A stretch of DNA of 64,000 nt, from the NCBI GenBank assembly GCA_022457155.1, contig JAJGOT010000034.1, forward strand, positions 248,001 through 312,000, written 5' to 3'. Position 1 is the first letter of the stretch; every line of letters begins with the position of its first letter. Below, one piece after another: positions 36,560-48,200 of this stretch. The translations under genes were made by a program, and so were the position numbers. Under the pieces are notes generated by a model, which ran no database searches, had not been told where the DNA came from, and worked only from the letters and a program-made list of their open reading frames with translations. Origin of the DNA: Cladopsammia gracilis. Its lineage: Eukaryota; Cnidaria; Anthozoa; Scleractinia; Dendrophylliidae.

Positions 36560-36856
36560 TAGAGCGGTTTTCAATTCAGTATCGAAAGTAACTTCGCGAT
36601 TGCTCTGGTTTTGCATTTCTACGCTCTGTGATTGGCTAAAAAATCTCGTGCCATTTTCTCAACCAAGCAGAAGTAAAACCAAAACCAATCGTGACTTGCT
36701 CGCACGCGTTTTCCCGCGCTTGGTGCAGGCTGCATGTATTTAATTTGCTTCGAGTTCTGATTGGTTCATTGGATTGTCTGTGACTGTTGTGATTGGCCAG
36801 AGTAATTACTTTGGTTTTGGTTTTACGACACTCAAATACAATTGAAAACTGCTCTA
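36560..36856. mobile_element. MITE family A copy
   Basis: TAGAGCGGTTTTCAATTCAG at the left and CAATTGAAAACTGCTCTA at the right. It has a small internal insertion near the right end, giving 297 bp. Confidence 0.85.
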
Positions 36857-37604
36857 TGCTGCCAATTGTATTGGTTCTGGAATTTTAGAATGTGGAATAT
36901 TATCTACGAAGCAATTGACTTGCTATATGTTCCGTTAATACTGACTGGCCTGCTCGCTGTTGCAAACCTCTACCGGTATAAAGTTATTCAGCACATACGA
37001 CAATTTGGAAAATTGCATCTCTTTGCGACTGCTTTTTATTAAGGTACAGTGTATATTTTAAACGGCAATGTTATTGACTTTTTTTAAAAAACGTTGCATG
37101 CCTTTGCAATCGAATTGCGTGTCGCGCGGAAATAATATTTTTCCGCCGCTGAGAGATTATTACTAGCTGCCTCAACATTTACCTTAAATGAACGATATTT
37201 TTGTTTTTCGCCGGGTTTCACCCTAAAATCTTGAGTTTTTACACGGGTAAACGTAAGTAGCCAGAAACGAGGCAGAGATCAGGCCAAAGGTGAGCTCGCG
37301 TAATCTTCCTTGCTGTTGCTTGAGATTTTTATAGTTATCGTTTCTTGCTCGTTTTAGCTAACCAGAGGGTGCGTGCCTCAGGTTTTTTTTCCTCTTGACG
37401 CTCACTACACTGTAAAAATTGATTACAATAGTCAAAATTGCCAACAAAAGAAAATGGTTGGCCTGGTGCACGGTCCACGGCGGCAATACATTAAACTTTA
37501 AACGGTGAAAATGACAACCTTAACTTTTAAATACTTTGCTTGACTTTTGCAAATTTCTCTCGTTTGACCGCGGTTAAGGTGCACGGCCTGATGATCACGG
37601 CCGC

Positions 37605-37710
37605 AACATCATGCATTCACGCACGATTTACGCATGATTTACGCACAATTTACGTGCCTTTTACGCATGATTTTACGCATGATTTACGCACGATTTACGC
37701 ACGCTGTTCG
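37605..37710. repeat. 11-bp minisatellite (TTTACGCACGA)
   Basis: About eight units of TTTACGCA(C/T)GA with minor variants. A two-unit stretch of the same motif is at 36499-36525, so this unit belongs to a dispersed repeat. AT-rich sequence of no recognised type surrounds it (36857-38034). Confidence 0.75.
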
Positions 37711-38034
37711 TGCCATGGCACGCTAGGATGCCTGTAATTCATGCCAATGCCCGGTAAAAGGCGTTTATGTGGTTTAAAAACGGCAGTCTAACTTCGTAAA
37801 TTTTAGACAATTTTCAAACTGGCTATGTTATTTCTGTATAACTAACACAATCAAGAAGCTGATTTTATGAACATTAACGATGTATACTTTTTTTTAGCTA
37901 CATTTCTGCTGGGAATGAAGTGGAAACGGCTTATAAAATGCACGTCATGACGGCTAGTAGGAAGTTGCTTCAGCAGTAGCTCACCTGTTAAGAGGAATGT
38001 TTTATTATTTTTCCATTATAGGTGTAGCCAAAGT

Positions 38035-38155
38035 TAGGCCCGGTTCAAACGTGGAACTTCACATGTGCCAAATCTAATGCAAACAAGCAATATTGTTCTT
38101 GCTCATTTGCATTAGATTCGGCACATGTGAAGTTACACGTTTGAACCGGGCCTTA
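38035..38155. repeat. Near-perfect 121-bp palindrome
   Basis: TAGGCCCGGTTCAAACGTG at the left pairs with CACGTTTGAACCGGGCCTTA at the right, and ACATGTGCCAAATCTAATGC pairs with GCATTAGATTCGGCACATGT. The loop is about 20 bp near 38090. Confidence 0.85.
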
Positions 38156-38948
38156 CGGTTTTGATAGTTCATTAGTTTTCACTTCTTGGGTAGTTTTATT
38201 CCTGTACTATTTGCTACAGCTGAAAAAAACTAAATTGTGCGTGGTTAGACTGCAAATGTTACGGGCAGTGTTTCAAAAGAGTCCATTTGAGGAGCATTAT
38301 CAACTATTTTCCTTTTCCTTTTTAGCCAAATAACCTAAAATGAATAGTTGTTTTGATTTATTGTATTAGTGGTTATAATCAGTTACTATATATAAGGCGA
38401 ATCAATAAACACGTTAATTTATTTCGGTAAGAGCTGATGCCATTTGCCAAACTGACATTTTAGCTATTATTACGTGTGGTTGAAACAAGTATTTAAAAAA
38501 ACATCATTATGTAAATTTCTAACAACCCTCTACCCAAAGTAAAACGTCTTAGATAAAGGTTTTTTGTAAAAGCGCTTTGATTCGACAACAAGTCGCGTAA
38601 ACACATGTTGATACTGCATTATATTTTAAAATAAACGCAGATTTTAGATAGTGATTTAGGCTACTATCCTAATACTCAGTACTCCCTATCATCAAACCGT
38701 GAACTAACGTGCATGCAGATTCCCAAGATATAAACATTCCAATATGCCTAATACTATGACACCCAAGTATACGCTCCCACAGCGTCTTGTTTGAAAATAA
38801 ACAAGAAAGTATATGATGTACTTTCAAGTAATGCATTGCAGGTAATCTATTGTTAAGCAGTTTAAAAAAGAATAAAAAATCAAAGTGATGTTGTTTCAAA
38901 GTTGCTCTGAACGAAGTATGAAGACGCCAGACATTTCAGGAGGCTCTG

Positions 38949-39109
38949 GGGCGGATCTAGGGGGAGGGTGCAGGGGTGCGCACCCCCCCCCCCCCCCCGA
39001 TGACCTGCGGTTTTCTAATACAACTGGTATTCTGCAAAAAAAAAACTATGTGAAAAAAACATTCCTTAGTGGTGCACCCCCTCCTAAAAAAATCCTGGAT
39101 CCGCCCCTG
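38949..39109. mobile_element. hAT-like MITE with 8-bp target duplication
   Basis: The direct repeat AGGCTCTG lies at 38941-38948 and 39110-39117 and flanks GGGCGGATCTAGGGGG on the left and AATCCTGGATCCGCCCCTG on the right, which are inverted. CAG(G)GGCGGATC ends with 8-bp duplications are typical of hAT elements. A long C-run is internal. It lies about 150 bp upstream of the polyketide synthase leader exon. Confidence 0.7.
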
Positions 39110-39259
39110 AGGCTCTGTTTGCGCATCGCCTCGAATGTTAATGCGATTGTTCGCCTTAAAAATAGAGACGGTAGCACGACGAAAAGAAACACTATTTCCA
39201 GCTTATACTGCAAACTTTTGTCAGCAATGATAGTTGCATAATTTTCATTATCTTTTCAG

Positions 39260-39280
39260 GTACGTCATAGGGAGACCAGG
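39260..39280 (+). other. 5' leader of the polyketide synthase mRNA (acceptor-bounded)
   Basis: CTTTTCAG at 39252-39259 is a good splice acceptor 21 bp before the ATG. The ATG context is CCAGGATGA. The upstream noncoding exon was not located. Confidence 0.45.
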
Positions 39281-42200
39281 ATGACGGATCCTCCAGACAA
39301 ACCTGAATGTCCCCTAGCACCAATAGCCATTGTTGGTATAGGTAAGTCAGATCGATAATTAAGTAAATATAATTGCTACTAATACCCTCCGGATGGTTTC
39401 AGCAACCCTTTGCAGGTTACACAATCATTTTGTCGTTTACCCTGAGAACAAATGCGACAATTATGTAACGCTTGTTTATGTCAGCGTGCGCAAACTTTCC
39501 TCGCTGCGCAGTGTTATTTGGGGTGCGTGTGATTGCGTCCGGAATACAATTGTACAGAACGGTCGCACAAAAAATCGCGTTTTTCGGGATTTGAGAGCTA
39601 CTGGAAAAGTAAACATCCCCTATTGCTGACATGTTTGGCAGATTTATACTGCAAGTGTGCGTGAACAACACATAGACTATTCTATTTATTTTTATTCTAG
39701 AATATGGTCAATCGAACGCGCCCTAGAATTCTCTTAGCGGTCGTTTTAACGCCTTTTACCGCAAAATTTTCCAGGATGTCTACTCAAGCCTGATAAGTCC
39801 AGATAAATCCAGTAAAGGAATCTTTCAATGATGGTTGTATCTCTTGAGATTAATCTCCATTGGTTGGTTTGTGCGGCTACCATGTTGGATCACTGAGCGA
39901 TGGATCCCTTGGGAATAAAACTCTATTTTATAGAAATGGTTTCCATAGTTTCTGTCACCCAACATGGCGGCCGTGCAAACCACCAATGGCGAAGTTACTA
40001 TTAGCAGCAAAGTTATTCCCTGTGGGTCCGGGTTGTATATTTTGGCAGAAGTCCTTTTCACGAAGATGCGCAGATAAAATTCTATTTGAAGCTTTCGCTT
40101 TTATCTCACAAGCTTCTTAAGGAAGTGATGTTATTGCACTAAACGAGAACGGAAAGGGCTACGAGGCCTTCCAGCGATTTTCAATCACGTCTTGTTACGC
40201 GATCCCAAAGGGTCACGTGGCAAAGAAGTCGTGTAACAGCATCACGATGATGAAGAATCTACTGTGATAGGAGCAACCTCAAGTAAATTCAAGTAAACTA
40301 GGTATAAGCAGAAAACTTTGCCACAAAAACTGACGGACAGTGCCAACTAGAGCTGCCGATCGAGTATACGTATATGCTCGTTGAAGAATTAAACAGATTA
40401 AACGGTATGATTACTTTTAAATTTCATAACTGACCATTATTGAATGCCAGGCGTGCGTTTCTCGAAGCTCCCGAAGACTTTTCGGGCCCGAAAGCAAATT
40501 TTAAATGTAGTTTCTAACGAAAGGCGTTGAACTTTTTATTCCACACATCAGCTAAAGTTGTGTAGTAAATGTAAGATTTTATTGCTTAGCTTTCAAATTC
40601 AACAAAAACCGAATCTTTATTGGTAAACATTCTGCACGTAACACAGCTTTTCGGGTCCGAAAAGTTTTCGGGACTTTCGAGAAACGCACGCCTGGTCAGC
40701 ACCTGACTTAAGACAGTCGAACCTCTATGTGCGACCACTTCTCGTAAGCGACCGCTTCTCCAAAATACAAATAGTTGAATAAACCTCTCATAAGCGACCG
40801 CGACCAATTTCAACGCTGGTGATCTGAGTTTTTCTATTGTATTTAATCTCTGGTAAGTGACCACTCACCCAGCATATTTCGGGGCCACTACGACACGTGT
40901 GACAGTACAATTCTAATATAAAGAAAATTTAACCTTTCAGGAAGACTTGTTTGTGATAAGATAGTTTTCGCTGATAGGTGTTAAGTACATTGAAATTACC
41001 ACAGGTTCCTGTCATCAAAATTAATACCCCCTATAGTCCTTGCAAAGGGAGGTTCGACTATAAGAAAATAAGATGAAAAGATGAACTGAGAAAAATACAA
41101 GTCCCTCTCTCTTTCCTTCCTGCTCCAGGGTGTCGCCTGCCCGGGAATGTTAACTCACCCGAGCAATTCTGGGAAGTTATAAAGAACGGAAGAAACGTAG
41201 TTACAGAAATCCCTTCGGACCGCTGGGATTTGGGGACATTTTACGACAGGGGGAAGAAAGAGCCTGGGAAAATGGTTTCAAATCGCGGTGGTTTCATTAA
41301 AGACGTAGATCACTTTGATCACACGTTTTTCAAAATATCTCCACGCGAAGCTGCTTCTATGGACCCACAACAAAGGCACCTGTTAGAGGTCACATACGAG
41401 GCATTTGAAGATGCTGGTATTGATCCCTGGGGACTACAAGGTAACTGTGGAGTGTTCGTTGGTATTGGGATGATGGATTACAGCCTACTTACGTGCGAAT
41501 CAAATATAATGGATGCATACAGTCTTACCGGGGTAACACACAGTGTGGCTGCCAACCGATTGTCTTACGTCTTCAATCTTAAGGGTCCAAGTCTCACTGT
41601 CGATACAGCCTGTGCATCCTCCATGACAGCACTACATCTCGCTTGCTCTGCCCTTCGGAATAACGAATGTTCTGTGGCAGTGGTAGGAGGCTGTAACAAT
41701 CTACTGCTACCAGAAATCTCAGTGGGATTCAGTGCTCTGGGTGTGATGTCACCAGATGGTCAATGCTGTCCATTTTCCAGCACGGCAAAGGGATATGTAC
41801 GCAGTGAAGGATGGGGAACGTTAATTTTAAAGCCTTTGGACCAAGCAGTACGCAATGAAGACCATATTTACGCCGTCATCCGTGGTAGCGCCATAGCAGC
41901 AAGTGGGGACACAGGCAGTCTTACAAAGCCATCGACTTCAGCACAGCAAGACGTAATGCATGAAGTCTACAAACGCTGCAACATTTTGCCATCGTCAATA
42001 GATTACGTTGAAGCACATGGTACCGGAACTCCTGTTGGTGATCCCATAGAGGCTGCAGCAATCGCAAAAGCTTTTTCTCCCCACCGAACGACTCCTCTTA
42101 AAATAGGATCTGTTAAGAGCAATTTTGGACACAGTGAATGCGCGGCAGGAGTCACTGCAGCTATCAAGGTAGCTCTGATGCTGGAAAAGAAAACTCTCTG

Positions 42201-45200
42201 CCCCACGATCAATTTTGAAAATCCCAACCCCAACATCGATTTTGAGGACCTTAAACTTGAAATTGTTACCATGGTAGAAGACCTCAAGCCTGGGTCTTTC
42301 CCTCACAGAATAGGAATCAACAGCTTCGGATTTGCGGGTGCTCTTGCCCATGCTGTATTTGAACAACCTCCTAAACAAGCACCGAAAGCGCAACGTAAAT
42401 GCAACTGGACATTTGGTGGAGATGAATCTGGGGAACACATCATTGTGCCCCTATCTGCCAAATCCAAGAATGCCCTTGAAGATCTGATAAAGAAATGGAT
42501 CTCATTCAGCAGCAAAATGGATGCCTTGAGCGTTGTCTCATGGCTGTCTGCACGTCGATCGCATCACGATGCTCGAATTGCAGTGATTGCCAACTCTGGT
42601 TGTTGCTTTCGCGATGTCCTTGCCAAGTATAAAAGTGGCGAATCCAGTGAAGATAAAATCATCGCACAACCTCTACAAGCCAAGGCACAGAAAGTGTGTT
42701 TTGTACTCCCAGGTCAAGGACAGCAATGGAGTGGAATGGGACACAGACTTTACTGTACAGAGCCGGTCTTTCGCAACGCAGTCAACAAATGCGATAACAT
42801 CTTCAGGAAAATGAATGGCACCTCACTCATTCACGACCTCGGCTTATTTGAAACTCGAGAAGCAAAAGCTGTAAGCTCCCTAATAGATGAAATTGACGTT
42901 TCGCAGCCCGCCATTTTGTTTCTCCAAGTGGGACTGTTGGAATTATGGAGTCATTGGGGAGTTGATCCAGATGCTGTTGTCGGTCATAGTTTGGGCGAAG
43001 TAGCTGCCAGTTACGCATGTGGTGGACTAACAATTGATGAAGCCGTGACTGTGATGTACCACAGATGCACCGAGGAGAAAAAGCTTAAAGGTACTGGTAG
43101 TATGGCAGCTGTACGTAAAACGTTGCAGGTTGTGAAAGACATTTGCTCGGAACATCAGGACATTTATGTTGCTGCAATAAATGGTCCAAAATCAATCACA
43201 ATCGCAGGGCAGAGTGAAGCGATAGAACGTCTTTCACAAGAGAATCCAACCACTGCTAAGAAACTTCGAGTGCAATGTGCCTTTCACACACCTCACATGG
43301 ATGCCATTAAGGTCTCCTTTGAAAGGTCCATGTCTACCGCGGTAACGACAAAGAAGCGTTTGAAACAAGTGCAATTCTACTCAACAGTCACTGGGGGGAG
43401 CTATGAAGATGCATTTGGTACGGACTATTGGTGGCAAAACATCAGGCAACCAGTTCAGTTTCAAAGTGCCATTGAGTGTATTCTGAATGAAGAACAACCT
43501 GATGTATTTTTGGAACTTGGTTCTTCTGTAACGTTGCTTTCTTCTGTGCGACAAATAATCAGCAACAAGTCGAATTACAGTAATGTCAGCACAATACCAT
43601 GCGGCCAAAGAAACAAGGATGACCGCGTTTCCGTTCTTGCAGCTCTTGGATCTTTGTATGTGGTCGGCAAATCAATAAAGTGGGAAAATGTTTTACACAA
43701 GTGTGCCCAATGGCAGCCGTTACCAAGTTACCCATGGCAGCATCAATACCATTGGAAAGAGTCGGAAGGCAAAAAGAAAAGACGGCTCGGCTTAGAGGAC
43801 ATGAGTTTTAAAGGTCAAAATGGGCAGTTTACTCTTGACAAGTACCCATTCTTCAAAGATCATGTCATTCAAAATCAACTGATCTTTCCAGGGGCCGGGT
43901 ATGTCGAGTACCTACTCCAAATCTGCTTCAAGGAAGACCAGAATCCAGTTTTGAGCAACGTTAGCTTCACGAAAACGTTGATGTGGCCGGACAAGGCAAA
44001 TGAGGATGGTGATTTCGGTGAGAGAACGGTGTCTTTAGAAATTCTTAAGGCGGACTCACAGTTTCAAGTGAGCTACGATGATGTCGTACATTGTACAGCC
44101 TCGATAGGAAACAAAAATAGTAGTTCGCCAAATACCCTACCGATCGAGGAAATCCGTCTGCGTCTCCAAAACACAATTGGCAAAGAGGAATTCTATACTC
44201 ATCTTAATAAGAATGGCTTTGACTATGGTCCTGCCTTTCAAGTAGTTAATGAAGTCCTTTTGGGTGACGGTGAAGCTCTTGGCTATCTCGAAGCTCCACT
44301 TGATAGCGTACAACGGATGCACACGACAATCCTTGACGGCTGCCTCCAACTGGTTATCGCCGCCTTGGGCCCTTGTACATCACTGTTCATCCCGATCAAG
44401 ATAGCATCCTTTCAGATGGAAGTGCCTTCCATTCCTCCAGGAGAAGACCTTGTTGCTCATGCGACAGTTGTGGACTGTGATGGAGCGATCTTGACCGGAG
44501 ACGTTAACTTGACAACAAGAGATGGACACGTGTTGGCTTTAGTTAAAGGAATTCAAGCCCAAGCCTTACGAAACAGAGAAACCAAACAAGATGTTCCAAA
44601 TTGTCTTTATTCTACGAAGTTGCAACCAATAGAGTCGTGTCTCAATCTTTCGAATCTTGAAACAGAGTTAAGTGTAGATTACCTCCAGTGGAAACACCCC
44701 AAAGACATGAAAGTCATTGAAGAAGCTCAAAGGTTAATTCCTGAAATGAGAGCAGTTAGAGATTCTTATGTACGTCTTGCTGTCAAAGGTACTCCAAAGA
44801 TCAAACACAATGTTATCAGTGTTCAAAATATCGACAAAGATGCAATAGAGCAAGAAAATGCATTCGAAGATGTGGCTAATGCTGTGAAAGACATAAAACA
44901 AGCGGTGCCAGAGATGGAGCAAGAGTTAAGTGTCTTCCAACACGTTGGAGAAATGCTACCTGTGATTGTAGATGACCCGAATTCAGAGAGGATTCAGACG
45001 TTGGCAAAGGAGAGCTGGGAACAATATCTGTGCAACTCGTTTGCGACTGGCGTTCACCGAAAAGCAAGTGCTTCTGCCATTGTACAAGCAATACAAGATG
45101 GATTCAAACAGAAAAGTGTCATTCGTGTTCTTGTGATTGGTGACCGGAATGCTGAACTATCAAAGAACATTCTTCCAAGAATTAAAGAAAAAGGAGTAAA

Positions 45201-48200
45201 ACGACAATTGGAATATACTTTCTCTTCTTCTACAGATTCTCTTCTCCAAAATGCCCAAAAGGAGCTTGAAGATTTCAGTTTTGTCAAATACCATTACTTT
45301 GACATAGGAAAAGGAACAGATGAACAAGGGTTGGTCCCAGGCAGCTTTGACCTTGTAATTGCCTCGCACACATTGCAATCCACTGGCAATGTGAACAAAA
45401 GCATGGTTCTCATTCGACAGTTGCTGTGTGAAAAAGGCTGCCTGCTGATTTACGAAGTTGCGAACCTCAACCACCTGACCGAGCTTTTGTTCTTCCCATC
45501 ATTGTTTTTTGAGCCAGATGAAATCGAAAATTTCTACTTTTCGAACAAATACTGGAAGGATACCATGACCAGAAATGGTTTTGTTGATGTTTTCATTCCT
45601 GCTTCTTCCCGCGAGTGTTTTCCAAGTATTATCGGAGGGTATAAAGGCAAGAAAGCCATCGTCACTAGCTCACTTCCATCGCAAGATACGGAAATCACGA
45701 TCATTGCAAACGAAAATCACCCACTTGCTCAGGTTCTCAAGCAGTGTCTCAGGAATTCAAGAAGGGTTCAAAGACTGTCGGAAGTAAACGAGATGCTAGA
45801 CGATGACAACATGGATCACCACCCAAGAGTTGTTCTATACCTGCACTCGTCGTCAAATACGGAACATCTTTCTCGTCTTCTAACCGTGTTCCAGGAGGCA
45901 AACAAGTTCTCAAGCATCAAAAGCCTTTGGGTGCTTACTTGTGCAGCAGGCGAACAACGACAGGATGGGGAAGGAGCCGCTGCTGTAGGACTTACTCAGG
46001 CAATTGCAAATTGTATCCACAAATTCCCTGTATTCTCTGTTGACGTCGATCCTGCAAACTCCTATGAAAAGAATGCGTTACATGTTTGTAATTTGCTGAC
46101 AGCCCCACCTCCAGACCACGAGATTGTTATTGATCAAGACAGATACTATGTTCCTCGTATCTTGCCCTTTGCACTCACGGAATCCAGGAAAGTCCAGACT
46201 GAAAACTGGAAAATTGGCTTTCACAATTCAGATAAGAATGCGAAACACATTGTTGATGACGTACATTATCTGACAGCTGAGAATATGACGCTCGAAGATG
46301 ATGAAGTACTTGTTACAGTAAAAGCCGCTGGATTAAACTTCAAGGACGTCATGATGGCCATGGGAATGCTAGAAACATTGGAAGTCGGCGATGGAAAAGA
46401 AGGACTTGGCCTGGAGTGTTCTGGAGTCGTTGCCGTTAAAGGAGGCTCTGTAACAAGATTTCAACTAGGCGATGAAGTCATTGCTTTTGATACATCATGC
46501 TTTGCTTCACACGTCAAGTGCAGTCAAGATCACATAGTCCACAAGCCACAGAATCTCAACTGGGCTGAGAGTGCTGGAGTAGGAATTGTGTTCACCACGG
46601 CTTTCTATTGTTTGGTTGAACGAGCCGGTTTGAAAAAAGGCGAAACGGTCCTAATTCATTCTGCTTGCAGCGGAGTTGGACTCGCAGCATTGCAGGTGGC
46701 AAAGATGATTGGAGCCAGCGTCATTTGCAGTGCAGGAACAAAAGAAAAGAGAACCTTTCTCAAAGAACATATGGCTTTAATTCACGTGACAGATTCCAGG
46801 TCTGAACAGTTTTACCATGACGTCATGAACTGGACAGATAGTAAAGGTGTGGATGTTGTTCTTAACTCTCTCCGTGGAGATTTGATGACTAAAAGTATTG
46901 CTCTTCTATCACAAGGAGGCCGTTTCTGTGAAATTGGCAAGAGAGATATTTTGCAGAACACTCAAATTCCCATGAAAGCGTTTCTCGAAAACAAGTCGTT
47001 TCTTTCTTGTCATGTGGACATCCTTCTAAGTCAGAAGCCAAAGACATTTGTAAACATTTTTGAACAAGTGTCAAAGCTGCTGATGAATACCACTCTTCAG
47101 CCAATAAGGACAACTGTTTATCCAATCTCAGCATTCAAAGAAACATTCAGAATGATGTCCAAAGGTGAACACATCGGAAAGATCGTTTTCGACGTTTCTA
47201 GTGAGCAGTTGCCAACATGTCTGAAATACTCAAGAGAAATCTTTAAGCCAAATGCCACCTACATTATCACAGGAGGATTTGGTGGAATCGGTCTGGCTCT
47301 ATCTCGCTGGATGTGTAGGAAGGGTGCCAAACATCTGGTGTTGACGTCACGTCAGGGTTGCCACAACGCCGCTGGTCGTCGCACTTTAGCTTTTCTGAAA
47401 AGTCAAGGAGTGATGGTGTACGAATTTGCTGGCGATCTCTCGGATGAATCGTTCGTGCAGAGCATGATCAAGCAGTTAGATCAGAGTAGCACTATTCCAC
47501 CGATTCGAGGTGTGTTTCACTTGGCTGGAATCATTAAAGAAGAAGACAACTTTCTTAACCTCCGGCCGGAACAGCTTAAGTTGATGTTTGAAAGTAAGGC
47601 TAGAAGTGCTCAATATCTGCATGACCATACCCTGGATAAGCCCTTGGACATGTTCCTGTTGATGTCTTCTCTTGTAACGGTTTGGGGAAATCCTGCTCAG
47701 CCTTCTTACTGTGCGGCAAATTCCTTTCTGGATGCCTTAGCTCATCATCGGTACAGCCTTGGACTGCCTGCCCTCTCATTGCAGTTAGGAGCGGTACGAG
47801 GAGCTGGATTTCTGGAGGACAAGAGTGAAGTTACCCAGAGGCTCGCTGACAAGGGAACATTGACATTACACATAGACGAAATATTTTCTGTTCTGGGAAA
47901 GCTGCTGGAATCATGCGATGAACCAGTAGTCTGCCTTGCAAATCAGGTTGGTAACTTTCCTTTTTTGTTTTATTGCTACAGTTTTCTTCTGATGTTTTGG
48001 TAAAACATAGTGTCTTCGTTAAGACTTCTAGTAGAATATTTGCTCAAAGCTTTGTTTTCAGCGGATTCTTAGTTTATTGATGCCTCATCTAGCGAAGCCT
48101 GGCGAGTAAACCTTGTTGAAAGAGCATCAAATGTGTTATCTTAATGCAGAGAAAACCTATGTGTATGGTAAAATGGAACTAGACTATTTGATTCTGTAAG

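Noticed and set aside
36842..37042. 66-residue hydrophobic frame next to a family A MITE
   Set aside because: It begins inside the MITE end, has no homology I recognise and no supporting splice sites.
37605..37710. CRISPR-like regular repeat
   Set aside because: 11-bp units are directly adjacent without unique spacers, in a eukaryotic context; it is a minisatellite.
41995..47134. Numerous minus-strand frames of 60-147 residues across the PKS exon
   Set aside because: They are antisense shadows of the long conserved plus-strand frame.
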